This document shows, in pieces, positions 17,005 through 26,356 of a stretch of 64,000 nucleotides of DNA; the stretch's first letter is position 1; every line of letters starts with the position of its first letter. Below the pieces are notes generated by a model. It was not told the DNA's origin, did not search any database, and saw only the letters and a list, made by a program, of their open reading frames with translations. Origin of the DNA: Sphingomonas morindae. Lineage in GTDB: Bacteria; Pseudomonadota; Alphaproteobacteria; Sphingomonadales; Sphingomonadaceae. The stretch is from the NCBI RefSeq assembly GCF_023822065.1, contig NZ_CP084931.1, forward strand, positions 62,001 through 126,000, written 5' to 3'. Made by a program: the position numbers and the translations under genes.

Positions 17005-19643
17005 CCGAGATCAGCCGCGCCGCTCTGTTCGGGCGGCTCGCGCCCACCGCGCGCACCGCCATCGAGACCGCGACCGGCTTCTGCCGGCTGCGCGGCAATC
17101 CCTATGTCGAGCTGGCGCACTGGCTCCACATCCTGGCGCAGGATCCGCAAAATGATCTGGCGGCGCTGCGCACCGCCTTCCGGCTCGACGATGCGGTACT
17201 CGCCGCCGATCTTCTCGCGGCGCTGGATCGGCTGCCGCGCGGCGCCACCGCCGTATCGGACTTCTCGCCGCATATCGAGGAGGCGATCGAGAAGGGCTGG
17301 CTCTATGCCTCGCTGCTGTTCGGCGCGCCCCAGGTGCGGACCGGCCACCTCCTCCTCGCCATGCTGAAGACGCCGACGCTGCGCGCGATCCTGTTCGGCA
17401 TCTCGGCGGAATTCCGCAAGCTCGGCGCGGATCGGCTGGGCGAGGCCTTTGCCGATCTGCTCGCGGGCTCGCGCGAGGCGGCGGGGCCGCCGGCGGCGGC
17501 GGCACCCGAGCTGCCGCTCGCCGACCCGGCCGGATCCGCGCTCGCCCGCTATGCGGTGGATCTGACGGCGCGGGCGCGCGCGGGCGAGATCGACCGCATC
17601 GTCGGGCGCGACGCCGAGATCCGGCAGGCGATCGACATCCTGCTCCGACGGCGCCAGAACAACCCGATCCTCACCGGCGAGGCGGGGGTCGGCAAGACCG
17701 CGATCGTCGAGGGGCTGGCGCGCCGCATCGCCGATGGCGACGTGCCGCCGGCGCTGCGCCATGTCTCGCTCCATGCGCTCGATCTCGGACTGCTTCAGGC
17801 GGGCGCGGGGGTGAAGGGCGAGTTCGAGGCGCGGCTGCGGCAGATCATCGACGAGGTGGAAGGCGCGGCGCGCCCGATCATCCTGTTCATCGACGAGGCG
17901 CACACGCTGATCGGCGCCGGCGGCCAGGCCGGCACGGGCGATGCCGCCAATCTGCTCAAGCCGGCGCTGGCGCGCGGCCGGCTGCGCACCATCGCCGCCA
18001 CGACCTGGGCGGAATATCGGCAATATGTGGAGAAGGACCCGGCGCTCACCCGGCGTTTCCAGCCGATCGCCGTGGACGAGCCGGACGCGGAAGGCGCGGT
18101 CGCCATGTTGCGCGCCGTGGCCGGCGTGATCGCCGAGCATCATGGCGTCACCATTCTGGATGCGGCGGTGCAGGCGGCGGTGCGGCTGTCGCAGCGCTAC
18201 GTGCCCGCGCGCCAGCTGCCCGACAAGGCGGTGAGCCTGCTGGATACGGCGGCGGCGCGGGTGGCGGTGTCGCTCCATGCCACGCCGGCGGCGGTGGAGG
18301 ATAAGCGGCGCCGGATCGAGCGGCTGACGCTGGAACTCGAGGTGGCGACGCGCGAGGCCGAGGCGCGGCTCGCGCCCGATCGCCGCGCCCCCCTGGAGGA
18401 GCAGCGCGCCGAGGCGGAGGCGGCCTGCGCCGCGCTGGAGGCGCGCTGGGCGGCGGAGAAGGCGGCGGTGGCGGCGCTGGCCGAGGCACGCGCCGGCGCG
18501 GCCTCGGACGGGGCGGCGCGGGACGCGCGGATCGACGCGGCGCGGGCGCGGCTCGACGCCACGCGCGGCGACCGGCCGATGGTGTTTGCCGAGGTGGATG
18601 CCGACAGCGTCGCCGCCGTGGTGGAGGATTGGACGGGCATTCCCGTGGGCCGGATGGTCAAGGACGAGATCGCCTCGGTGCTGGCGATCGAGGCGCGGCT
18701 GCGGCGGCGGGTGGTCGGCCAGGATCATGCCATGGCGGCGATCGCCAAGCGCATCCGCACCAGCCGCGCGGGGCTGGACAATCCGGTCAAGCCGGTGGGC
18801 GTCTTTCTGCTCTGCGGCCCGTCGGGCGTCGGCAAGACCGAGACGGCGCTGGCGCTGGCGGATCTCCTCTATGCCGGCGGCGACAGCCTCATCACCATCA
18901 ATATGAGCGAGTTCCAGGAGGCGCACACCGTCTCCACGCTCAAGGGCGCGCCGGCCGGCTATGTCGGCTATGGCCAGGGCGGCGTGCTGACCGAGGCGGT
19001 GCGCCGCCGGCCCTATTCGGTGGTGCTGCTCGACGAGATCGAGAAGGCGCATCCCGATGTGCACGAGATGTTCTTCCAGGTGTTCGACAAGGGCTATATG
19101 GAAGACGCCGAGGGGCGCTTCATCGACTTCCGCAACACCCTCATCCTGCTCACCTCCAACGCCGGGACCGAGCGCATCGCCGCGCTCTGCGCCGAGGAGG
19201 AGACGCGCCCCGATCCCGAAGCGCTGGCCGATGCGCTGCGGCCCGATCTGCTCGCGCTCTTCCCGCCAGCGCTGCTGGGGCGGCTGATCGTGCTGCCCTA
19301 CCAGCCTCTGTCGGAGCCGGTGCTGCGCGCGATCGTGCGGCTCCAGCTGGATCGCATCGTCGCGCGCGTGGCCGAGACGCGGGGCGCGACGCTCGTCTAT
19401 GACGAGGCGGTGGTGGCGCTGATCGTGGCGCGCTGCCGCGAGCTGGCCTCGGGCGGCCGCATGATCGACGCCATCCTCACCACCGGCCTGCTGCCCGATA
19501 TTTCCACCGCGATCCTCGAGCGCCAGGCCGCCGGTCGCCGCGTCACGGCGATCGCCATCGGCGTGGATGGCGATGCGTTCGTCTATCGCTACGAGGAGGC
19601 GGACGAGGCCGCGCCGGCGCCGGTGCGCGAGGTGGCCGCGTGA
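17001..19643 (+). CDS. tssH: T6SS sheath-recycling AAA+ ATPase TssH (ClpV)
   Basis: 880-residue Clp/Hsp100-type unfoldase that disassembles contracted TssB/TssC sheaths. Order: Clp N-domain (about 1-155); first AAA module with Walker A GEAGVGKT (226-233) and Walker B FIDEAH; a coiled-coil middle region (about 430-520); second AAA module with Walker [13 protein letters not shown] near 606 and Walker [12 protein letters not shown]; and a C-terminal small domain. Start at ATG 17001, which overlaps the tssG stop; the frame is open further upstream but encodes readthrough of tssG. Followed 13 nt later by ppkA. Confidence 0.97.
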   Translation: MTEISRAALFGRLAPTARTAIETATGFCRLRGNPYVELAHWLHILAQDPQNDLAALRTAFRLDDAVLAADLLAALDRLPRGATAVSDFSPHIEEAIEKGWLYASLLFGAPQVRTGHLLLAMLKTPTLRAILFGISAEFRKLGADRLGEAFADLLAGSREAAGPPAAAAPELPLADPAGSALARYAVDLTARARAGEIDRIVGRDAEIRQAIDILLRRRQNNPILTGEAGVGKTAIVEGLARRIADGDVPPALRHVSLHALDLGLLQAGAGVKGEFEARLRQIIDEVEGAARPIILFIDEAHTLIGAGGQAGTGDAANLLKPALARGRLRTIAATTWAEYRQYVEKDPALTRRFQPIAVDEPDAEGAVAMLRAVAGVIAEHHGVTILDAAVQAAVRLSQRYVPARQLPDKAVSLLDTAAARVAVSLHATPAAVEDKRRRIERLTLELEVATREAEARLAPDRRAPLEEQRAEAEAACAALEARWAAEKAAVAALAEARAGAASDGAARDARIDAARARLDATRGDRPMVFAEVDADSVAAVVEDWTGIPVGRMVKDEIASVLAIEARLRRRVVGQDHAMAAIAKRIRTSRAGLDNPVKPVGVFLLCGPSGVGKTETALALADLLYAGGDSLITINMSEFQEAHTVSTLKGAPAGYVGYGQGGVLTEAVRRRPYSVVLLDEIEKAHPDVHEMFFQVFDKGYMEDAEGRFIDFRNTLILLTSNAGTERIAALCAEEETRPDPEALADALRPDLLALFPPALLGRLIVLPYQPLSEPVLRAIVRLQLDRIVARVAETRGATLVYDEAVVALIVARCRELASGGRMIDAILTTGLLPDISTAILERQAAGRRVTAIAIGVDGDAFVYRYEEADEAAPAPVREVAA

Positions 19644-19656
19644 GCGGAGCCGGGCG

Positions 19657-21909
19657 ATGATCGCCGACTCCGACGCGCCGCCGCCCGAGGACGGCCGCAC
19701 CGTGATCGCGCCCGAGACCAGCGCCGGCGCCTCGACGCCGCGCCGCGCGCCCCGGCGCGAGATCGGGCTGGAGCCGGGCGATCTGCTCAACGGCATCTAT
19801 CGCGTGGATCGGTTCGTGGCGCGCGGCGGCATGGGCGAGGTGTTCGAGGGCGTCAATATCGAGAGCGACGAGCGCGTCGCGATCAAGGCGATCCGCGGCC
19901 ATCTGGCCGCCGATCCCAAGGTGCGCGCCATGTTCCGCAAGGAAGCGCAGATCCTCACCCGCATCACCCACCCGGCGGTGGTCCAGTATCGCGTGCTCGC
20001 CCGCGATCCCGATCTCGATCTCTATTATATCGTCACCGACTTCATCGATGGCGAGCCGCTCGCCGCGCATCTGGATGGCCGGCGGCCGAGCCCCGCCGCC
20101 GTGCTGCGCTTCGCCCGCCGGCTCGTCGCGGGCCTGGAGGCGGCGCACGATTATGGCGCCATCCATCGCGACATGTCGCCCGACAATATCCTGCTGCCGG
20201 GCGGCGTGCTGGAGCGCGCCAAGATCATCGATTTCGGCATCGCCAAAAGCCTCGAACTGGGCGCCGAGACGGTGGTGGGCGATGGCTTCGCGGGCAAGCT
20301 CGGCTATGTCGCGCCCGAGCAGTTCGGCGACTATGACCGCGCGCTCGGCCCCTGGACCGATGTCTATTCCACCGCGCTGGTGCTGCTCGCCTATGCGCGC
20401 GGCAAGGCGCCCGACATGGGCAAGACCCTGTCCGAGGCGATCGCGCGCCGTCGCGAACCCCCGGACCTCGCCGATCTGCCGCCCGCGCTGGCGCCGCTCT
20501 TCCGGCGCATGCTGGCGCCCGATCCGGCCGAGCGGCTGCGGTCGATGGCGGCGGTGCGGGCCGAGATCGACGCGCTGCCGCCGCTTCCCGAGGCCGCGCC
20601 CGAAACGACCGAGGCCGCGCCGGACGCGCCGCCGACGCTGTTCGCGCCCGCACCGCCCGTTTCGCGTGCGATGCCGGCGCGGCGCGCGACACGCCGCTGG
20701 GCGCCGCTCGCGCTGCTCGTTCCGGCGCTGGCCGCCGGCGGCCTGATGCTGCGGCACGGACGAGGCGATCCGCCCGCGCCGCCGTCGCGCCCGCCCGCCG
20801 CCGCGCCGCTGCGCCCCGCGCCGCCGCCCCGCGCGCCGGCGGCCTCCGGGCCGGCGGCGGCACCGACGCCGGCGCTGCCGGAGGCGCTGGCCGCCATGCC
20901 CTGCGCCTGGCTCGGCGCGCGGACGGGCGGCGGCGCGCTCCGCCTCGCGGGGGCGGCCGGCGATCCGGCGACGCTGGACGCGCAGCTCCGCACCGAGGCG
21001 GCATCGCATGGGCTCGCGCTGCCCCGCGTGATCGCCGCCGATGTGCTGCCGGTGGATACGGGCCGCTGCGCGCTGCTGGAGGCGGGGCGCGCGCTCGATC
21101 GCGCCGACGGGCCGGGCCTGCGCCTGTTCGCGGGCGGCACTCGCATCGCGCTGGCGGCCGCCGCGCCCGGCTGCGGCCCGGGCGCGGCGCGCGCCGATCT
21201 CACGCTGATCGAGGATGATCCGCGCCGCGATCTCGCGCTGCTGGCGCTTGATCCCGATGGCGGCACGCGCCTCGTGGCGGGCAGCCGCGCGGCGCTGAGC
21301 CGGCTCGCGCGAACGCGCCCGGCGCTGGCGCAGGATGGCGGCGATGGCCGGTTCCAGGTCGGCGTCTGTTTCCGCGCGCCGGGTGTGGCGGGGCTGGTGC
21401 TGCTCGATGCGCCGGCGCCGCTCGGCCTCGATCCCGGCGCGGCCCGCTCCGCCTCCGCGCTCGCGGAGCGGCTGTCGGCGGGCGCCGCCGCCGGCTGGCG
21501 CAGCCGCGCCGTGTGGCTGCGCGTGCTGCCGCCGGACCGTGCCGGGACGGCGCCCGCGCCGCCGCTTGCCTCCGTCGCGGCCGCGCCGCCCGCGCCCGCG
21601 CCCGCGCCCGCCGCGCCGCTCACGCCCGCCCCCGCGCTGGCGGCGACCGAATCGCTGCGCCCCGCCTTCAAAAGCCATAGCGGCGCCACCGACTCGGGCG
21701 ATTTCGCGGCGTGCCGGCGCTGGTCCGGCAAGCAGTGGGACGAGCTGGGCTATAGCTCGCGCGCCATTTGCGTCGAGCGGGTGTTCAAGAATCGCTGCGA
21801 GATCGTCAGCGGCCAGTTCGGCGAGACGCCGCTGCGCCGCTATGGCGGGCGGATCGAGATGCAGCGCGGCAGCCGCTGGACCGCGATCGGCACCGCCGAG
21901 GGCTGTTGA
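19657..21909 (+). CDS. ppkA: T6SS-associated transmembrane Ser/Thr kinase (PpkA-like)
   Basis: 750-residue eukaryotic-type kinase. The catalytic domain at about residues 48-310 has the glycine loop ARGGMGEVF, Lys77 (VAIK), Glu96, HRDMSPDN with Asp172 and Asn177, DFG 192-194 and APEQF. A single membrane segment at about 349-365 separates it from a large, presumably periplasmic part. That part is proline/alanine-rich, then folded, and ends in a Cys-containing module (FAACRRWSGKQWDELGYSSR, ending in Cys). Last gene of the tagJ unit. With PppA and the FHA protein TagH it makes the threonine-phosphorylation switch of T6SS assembly. The N-terminus carries GRTVIAPE, similar to a motif in TssL. The stop forms a palindrome with the stop of the convergent kinase gene. 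Confidence 0.9.
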   Translation: MIADSDAPPPEDGRTVIAPETSAGASTPRRAPRREIGLEPGDLLNGIYRVDRFVARGGMGEVFEGVNIESDERVAIKAIRGHLAADPKVRAMFRKEAQILTRITHPAVVQYRVLARDPDLDLYYIVTDFIDGEPLAAHLDGRRPSPAAVLRFARRLVAGLEAAHDYGAIHRDMSPDNILLPGGVLERAKIIDFGIAKSLELGAETVVGDGFAGKLGYVAPEQFGDYDRALGPWTDVYSTALVLLAYARGKAPDMGKTLSEAIARRREPPDLADLPPALAPLFRRMLAPDPAERLRSMAAVRAEIDALPPLPEAAPETTEAAPDAPPTLFAPAPPVSRAMPARRATRRWAPLALLVPALAAGGLMLRHGRGDPPAPPSRPPAAAPLRPAPPPRAPAASGPAAAPTPALPEALAAMPCAWLGARTGGGALRLAGAAGDPATLDAQLRTEAASHGLALPRVIAADVLPVDTGRCALLEAGRALDRADGPGLRLFAGGTRIALAAAAPGCGPGAARADLTLIEDDPRRDLALLALDPDGGTRLVAGSRAALSRLARTRPALAQDGGDGRFQVGVCFRAPGVAGLVLLDAPAPLGLDPGAARSASALAERLSAGAAAGWRSRAVWLRVLPPDRAGTAPAPPLASVAAAPPAPAPAPAAPLTPAPALAATESLRPAFKSHSGATDSGDFAACRRWSGKQWDELGYSSRAICVERVFKNRCEIVSGQFGETPLRRYGGRIEMQRGSRWTAIGTAEGC

Positions 21910-21918
21910 GCCGGCTCA
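21907..21918. other. 12-bp palindrome containing both convergent stop codons
   Basis: TGAGCCGGCTCA is a perfect palindrome: its first three bases are the ppkA stop and its last three are the complement of the stop of the VirA-like gene. Only 6 nt separate the two genes, leaving no room for a conventional terminator. Confidence 0.6.
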
Positions 21919-24312
21919 GCCGGACGCGGGCGCCTTGCGCACCGCCGCCAGCGCGAGCAGCAGTTCATAGGCGCGCAGCGGATAGCGCAGCCCTTCCGCA
22001 TCGTCCGCGAGGCTCGGGGAGGCGGTGAGCCAGGTCTTGCCCCGCGCGCGCGGGCGCAGCGCGGCGGTCGCCTCGGCGCAGAAGCCGCCATCCACCCCGG
22101 CGATGAGGATGGCGTCGCAGGCCTCGATCAGCGGCGCGGCGGCGGCGAGGCTGGTCGCGCCCCAGGGCTCATAGCCGAGCGCCGCGACCAGCTCCTCGTC
22201 GCGCTGCAGCGCCTCGGCATCGGGATTGACGAGCAGGATGGCCTGGCCCTCGCCGCGCTGGGGCGTCGCCTCCGGGCCGGGCTGCTCGGCGTCGGCGATC
22301 GGCAGCCAGACCGAGAAGCGGCTGCCCCGGCCGACCGTGCTGCGCACGTCGATCGATCCGCCATGCTGCTGGACGATGTCCCAGGCGGTGGAGAGGCCGA
22401 GCCCGGTGCCGCCCTGGCGCGTCGTGTAGAAGGGATCGAACAGGCGCGGCAGGATCGCGGGGGCGATGCCATGGCCCTGGTCGGTCACCGCGATGACGAC
22501 ATAATCGCCCGCCCGGATCACGGCGTGGCTGAGCTGGCGCGGATCGCGGGTGCGGACATGCTCGATCTCGCAGCCGATCGTGCCCCCCTCCGGCATCGCC
22601 ACGGCGGCATTGTGGCAGAGATTGAGCAGCACCTGCTGCACCTGCGCGGCATCGGCGAGAAGCGTGATCGGCGGCAGCACCGGCCCCAGCCGCAGCCGCA
22701 CGCCGGCCGGGAGCGAGGCGCCCAGCAGCCGCGCCGTCTCCTCGATAAAGGGGCCGAGCGCCACGCGCTCGTGCGGATGCTCGGCACGGCGGCCGAAGCG
22801 CAGCACCTGATCCACCAGCATGCGCGCGCGCCCCACCGCCGTGCGGATCTCGGCGAGGCTGGCGGCGGCGGGCGAGCGGGCGCCGACATGCAGCTCGGCG
22901 GTTTCGGCAAACCCCGCGATCGCGCCGATGATGTTGTTCACATTATGCGCGATGCCGCTGGCGAAGGCGCCGATCGTCTCCATCCGGCGGCCGCGCGCGG
23001 CCTTGCGTTCAAAGGCGAGCCGCTCGGCTTCGAGGCGATCGCGATGGATCGCCTGCAGGATCGCCACCAGCGCCGTCGAAAGCCCGGCCAGCGTTTCCGG
23101 ACGGAGCCGCAGCGCGCCGCGCACGCGCTCGATGCCCAGCACCACCGCGCCTTCGCTCTCGGGCGCGCGCAGCAGCACGAGCGAGGCGGGCACGGCGCCG
23201 TGCTGGGACACCGCCGCCTTGGGCTCGGCGGCCAGCGCCTGGCGCGGCGCGAGCGCGATATGATCGTCGCGCCAGGCGGCGATATTCGACGCGGCCTCCA
23301 CCATCGCCCGGGCATAGGGCGCGGTCAGCCCGCCGCGACGCGACCAGAGAAAGGCGGGCGCGCGCCCGTCGTCGAGCAGCAGATAGGCGCGGTCGGCGCC
23401 GACATGCGCGGCGACCCGCGCCAGCGCGCGCCTTATGCGGTCGGGCAGGTCGGGGGCGCGCACGTCCATCATCAGGCCGAGAATGGTGGCGTGGAGATGC
23501 TCGAAATCGCCGCGCCGCCGCAGCGACTGGACATGGAGGTGCAGCGAGATGGCGAGCAGCACCAGGATCGCGGCGGTGAGCCCGCTGGCGATCGCCAGCA
23601 CCAGGCGGCGATGCCGCGCCCGCTCGTCCATCCGCGTCGTCGCCGAGGCCAGCGCCGCGCGCGTGGCCGCGATCTCGCGATCGACCGGCGCGTCGAGAAT
23701 GGCGGCGACGATCCGGTCCACTTCGGGGAGCAGCCGCACCAGCAGCCGCGAATGGGCATAGAGCTGGCGCGCCTCGCCGCTATCGCCCTGATGGGCGGCG
23801 CGCTCATAGTCGGCCAGCGCGGCGCGCGCCGCATCCACCGCATTGGGCGTGGTATCGAGCGTGAGCCGCAGGATCTTGGCGGCGAGCAGGCTGGCCGCTT
23901 CCGATACATGCGGCGAGGCCGAGACATGGGCCAGCCGCGCCAGCGAGTTCTGGAGCAGCGCATTGTCCGATTTGAACCGCTCCACCAGCGCCAGCCGCCG
24001 CGCGGCGCCCGCCCCCAGCCGCCGCGCCGCCGCCGTCGCCGCCGGATCCGGCGCGGTGGCGCGGTCGAGCTCGGCCAGCGCGGCGCGCATGTCGGCGCTC
24101 TCCTGGGTGAGCGGGTCATAATTGCGGATCAGCCCGGCGCGCGCCATCAGCACATCGCGTTGCAGCGCGCGATCGGCCATGGTGAAGGCGCCCAGCGCGC
24201 GGGCCCCGCCGGCCAGCCAGTCGCGCTGGCGCGCGCCGGGCCAGAGGATGATCCACAGGGCGGCGCAGGCGATCAGCAGCCCCACCGCGAACAGCGCGCG
24301 CCGGGGCCTCAT
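21916..24312 (-). CDS. VirA-like hybrid sensor histidine kinase
   Basis: 798-residue membrane kinase with the layout of Agrobacterium VirA: membrane segment (about 7-24), all-helical periplasmic domain (about 25-235, DAHL-like), second membrane segment (238-262), a GAF-like linker (about 270-425), HisKA with His456 (FASGIAHNVNN), HATPase with N-box NLCHNAA, DQGHGIA and GGTGLGL, and a C-terminal receiver-like domain. That receiver is degenerate: the acidic pocket reads VNPD, the phospho-acceptor position has no Asp (ILIAGVDGG), and the conserved Lys-Pro is replaced (RYPL), so it may be regulatory only. The gene overlaps the cytochrome gene as ATGA and belongs to the same minus-strand operon as the VirG-like regulator. 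Signal sensed unknown; the partner cytochrome suggests redox or a small periplasmic ligand. Confidence 0.88.
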   Translation of the reverse strand: MRPRRALFAVGLLIACAALWIILWPGARQRDWLAGGARALGAFTMADRALQRDVLMARAGLIRNYDPLTQESADMRAALAELDRATAPDPAATAAARRLGAGAARRLALVERFKSDNALLQNSLARLAHVSASPHVSEAASLLAAKILRLTLDTTPNAVDAARAALADYERAAHQGDSGEARQLYAHSRLLVRLLPEVDRIVAAILDAPVDREIAATRAALASATTRMDERARHRRLVLAIASGLTAAILVLLAISLHLHVQSLRRRGDFEHLHATILGLMMDVRAPDLPDRIRRALARVAAHVGADRAYLLLDDGRAPAFLWSRRGGLTAPYARAMVEAASNIAAWRDDHIALAPRQALAAEPKAAVSQHGAVPASLVLLRAPESEGAVVLGIERVRGALRLRPETLAGLSTALVAILQAIHRDRLEAERLAFERKAARGRRMETIGAFASGIAHNVNNIIGAIAGFAETAELHVGARSPAAASLAEIRTAVGRARMLVDQVLRFGRRAEHPHERVALGPFIEETARLLGASLPAGVRLRLGPVLPPITLLADAAQVQQVLLNLCHNAAVAMPEGGTIGCEIEHVRTRDPRQLSHAVIRAGDYVVIAVTDQGHGIAPAILPRLFDPFYTTRQGGTGLGLSTAWDIVQQHGGSIDVRSTVGRGSRFSVWLPIADAEQPGPEATPQRGEGQAILLVNPDAEALQRDEELVAALGYEPWGATSLAAAAPLIEACDAILIAGVDGGFCAEATAALRPRARGKTWLTASPSLADDAEGLRYPLRAYELLLALAAVRKAPASG

Positions 24313-25241
24313 CGCGCCGCCGGGTGCACCGGCCGGCCCTCATAGTGACCGGTAAGCGTGCCGAGAAAGGCGACGATGTCGCGCACGTCGCGCTCCGAGA
24401 GGGTGATGTCGAGCTGGGCATAGGCCATGGCGCGCACCGCGCCGGCCAGCGTCGGCGCGCTGCCATCATGGAAATAGGGCGCGGTCGCGGCCACGTTGCG
24501 CAGGCTCGGCACGCGCAGCACGGGCGGGCCGCCGGCCGCGAGCGGATGGAAGATGCCGTGCCGCTCGAACAGATTGCCGCCGATATTGGCGCCCTGGTGG
24601 CACGAGACGCAGCCCACCGCCTGAAACATTTCCCAGCCGCGCTGCTCCTGCGCGGTGAGCGCGGCGCGATCGCCGCCGAGCCAGCGATCAAAGCGCGCGC
24701 CGGGGGTGGTGAGCGTGCGGACATAGCGGCTCAGCGCATCGATCAGCACCGCCTCGTCGAGATCGCGGCGATAGGCGGCGCGCGCCTGGAGCAGCAGCGT
24801 GCGATCGGCGCGCAGCCGGCGCAATCCCGGGGCGCTGCCGCCCATGACATGCGGATTGCGCAGGGAGGCCGCCACCACATCGGGCAGGGTGGGCATGCCG
24901 CCCTGCCAGTTGAAGCGGAAATTGAGCGCGCTGTTGAAGACGGTGGGCGTGTTGAACGGCGAGGCCGCGCCATTGTCGCCGGGATCGCGCCGCGCGCCGG
25001 TGGCGCCGTTGCTGGCGAGATCATGGCAGGACTGGCAGCTTATGCGGCCGCTCGCCGACAGGCGCGGATCGCCATAGAGACGCGCGCCGAGCGCCACCCG
25101 GTCGCGCAGCGCGGCAGGCGGCGGCGCCGGCAGCGGCGCGATCGGGCGGCGTCCATCGGCCGGCGGCCGCCCCGGCGGCGCCGCGCCGCCCGCCAGGCCG
25201 GCGGCCAGCAAAGCCGCGCCGAGGGCCGCCCCGCGCCTCAA
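24309..25241 (-). CDS. Di-heme cytochrome c peroxidase/MauG-family protein
   Basis: 310-residue periplasmic cytochrome with a cleavable signal peptide (about residues 1-20) and two c-type heme sites, CQSCH at 69-73 and CVSCH at 211-215. Family hallmarks are present: LYGDPRLSASGRISCQSCH, NTPTVFNSALN and APYFHDGSAPTL. It may act as a peroxidase, as a MauG-type protein-modifying oxidase, or as a sensor accessory. It overlaps both neighbours as ATGA: the VirG-like gene upstream and the VirA-like kinase downstream. Translational coupling between a sensor kinase and a response regulator strongly suggests it takes part in signal input. This is inference. Confidence 0.92.
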   Translation of the reverse strand: MRRGAALGAALLAAGLAGGAAPPGRPPADGRRPIAPLPAPPPAALRDRVALGARLYGDPRLSASGRISCQSCHDLASNGATGARRDPGDNGAASPFNTPTVFNSALNFRFNWQGGMPTLPDVVAASLRNPHVMGGSAPGLRRLRADRTLLLQARAAYRRDLDEAVLIDALSRYVRTLTTPGARFDRWLGGDRAALTAQEQRGWEMFQAVGCVSCHQGANIGGNLFERHGIFHPLAAGGPPVLRVPSLRNVAATAPYFHDGSAPTLAGAVRAMAYAQLDITLSERDVRDIVAFLGTLTGHYEGRPVHPAAR

Positions 25242-25990
25242 CCGATCTGCACGTCGACGTCGAAGATATAGCCGGCGCCGCGCTGGGTGCGGATGAAGCG
25301 GGGCGCGCGCGGATCATCCTCCAGCTTGCGGCGCAGGCGCAGGATCTGCACGTCGATGCTGCGATCGAACACATCCTCGTGCAGCCGCGTCGCCTGGAGC
25401 AGATGCTCGCGGCTCAGCGTGCGCCGGGGCGCCGCGACAAAGGCGCTGAGCAGCGCGAACTCACCCTTGGTGAGCGCCACGGCGTCGCCCGCGGGGCTGG
25501 TGAGCTGGCGGGCGCGCTGGTCGAACAGCCAGCCGTCGAAGCCATAGCGATGCTCGCTGCGGCGCGCCGGCGTGAGGCTGTCCATCGTCCGCCGCCGCAG
25601 CGTCGCCCGGATCCGCGCCAGCAGCTCGCGCATGCCGAACGGCTTGGTGATGTAATCGTCCGCGCCCAGCTCGAGCCCGACGACGCGGTCGATCTCGTCG
25701 CGGCGATGGCCGGTGATGAGGATGACGGGAACGATGCTCTTGCCACGCAGCTCGCGCAGCAGATCGAGCCCGTCATCCTCGCCGAGATGGAGATCGAGCA
25801 GGATCAGATCGGGTTCGCGCACCGCCAGCGTGTGCAGCAGGCCTTTGCGGCCCGATACGGCGCTGGCCCGCATATTCTGTTCGTTGAGATAGGTGACGAT
25901 CATCCGCTGCATCGCCGGCTCGTCGTCCACCACGAGGATGCGGGCCGCGTGTGGTTCGGTGATCGTGTCAAATGCTTCCAGCACGCCCAT
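25238..25990 (-). CDS. VirG-like OmpR-family response regulator
   Basis: 250-residue regulator: receiver domain (ILVVDDEPAMQRMI; acidic pocket Asp22/Asp23, phospho-acceptor Asp66 in LILLDLHLG, Lys116 in DDYITKPF) and a C-terminal winged-helix DNA-binding domain ending RGAGYIFDVDVQIG, very like the end of Agrobacterium VirG. Start at ATG 25990, which has GGAGGAGG about 10 nt upstream; the longer frame to 26113 lacks such a site. Encoded first in an operon with the di-heme cytochrome and the VirA-like kinase, inside the T6SS locus. Four vir-box-like sites at T6SS promoters make it the likely transcriptional activator of the locus, including possibly its own gene through the site at 26218. Confidence 0.93.
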   Translation of the reverse strand: MGVLEAFDTITEPHAARILVVDDEPAMQRMIVTYLNEQNMRASAVSGRKGLLHTLAVREPDLILLDLHLGEDDGLDLLRELRGKSIVPVILITGHRRDEIDRVVGLELGADDYITKPFGMRELLARIRATLRRRTMDSLTPARRSEHRYGFDGWLFDQRARQLTSPAGDAVALTKGEFALLSAFVAAPRRTLSREHLLQATRLHEDVFDRSIDVQILRLRRKLEDDPRAPRFIRTQRGAGYIFDVDVQIG

Positions 25991-26004
25991 GACGGACCCG
26001 CCTC

Positions 26005-26026
26005 CTCCGCTACGCAACAAAGGATA
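26005..26026 (-). promoter_or_regulatory. Leader element of the VirG-like gene, shared with hcp
   Basis: On the minus strand TATCCTTTGTTG, then CGT, then AGCGGAG, ending about 15 nt before the start codon at 25990. The same two blocks are in the hcp leader at 10631-10649. The first bases are also one arm of a perfect inverted repeat AGGATA/TATCCT (26021-26026 and 26033-26038). Confidence 0.4.
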
Positions 26027-26217
26027 CCGCTCTATCCTGTTCGGCGCGCCCGACAACGATGACGGACACTGCGCCGACGCATTGCCACTAGGCTTCGCGA
26101 CGAGGCGAAACAAGGACGCGATCGGCAGAAAAGCAGGCGGGGCGCGACGAGGAACCTCCTGATGGCGGCGATCGCGCCGGCGTGCGCGGCAATCCAGGAT
26201 TCGTATAGAGCGCCTGG

Positions 26218-26231
26218 GTTACAACTGAAAC
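26218..26231. promoter_or_regulatory. vir-box-like site between the VirG-like gene and tssK
   Basis: GTTACAACTGAAAC. Read on the minus strand (GTTTCAGTTGTAAC) it matches RTTDCAWWTGHAAY at 13 of 14 positions, the best of the four sites. It is a near-palindrome (GTTACA against GTTTCA). It lies about 125 nt before tssK and about 230 nt before the regulator gene. Confidence 0.6.
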
Positions 26232-26356
26232 TTGGAAGACCGTGCCCGACATTGGGCTGAAATCTCCGCCACCGCATGGTGCGCCCGATTGGTTTCGGGA
26301 CAGATCGACATGGGCTGGATAATGCTTGCTCTCTTCGCCGGTCCGACTGGCGGTAT

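Larger units (their letters stand above)
25991..26356. other. 366-bp divergent control region between the VirG-like gene and tssK
   Basis: No gene seen. It is the least GC-rich part of the locus and holds the shared leader element (26005-26026), an AGGATA/TATCCT inverted repeat (26021-26038), and the best vir-box-like site (26218-26231). A TGAAAT half-site lies 32 bp further toward tssK (26258-26263). Both divergent promoters should be here; no clear sigma-70 -35/-10 pair is visible. Confidence 0.6.
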
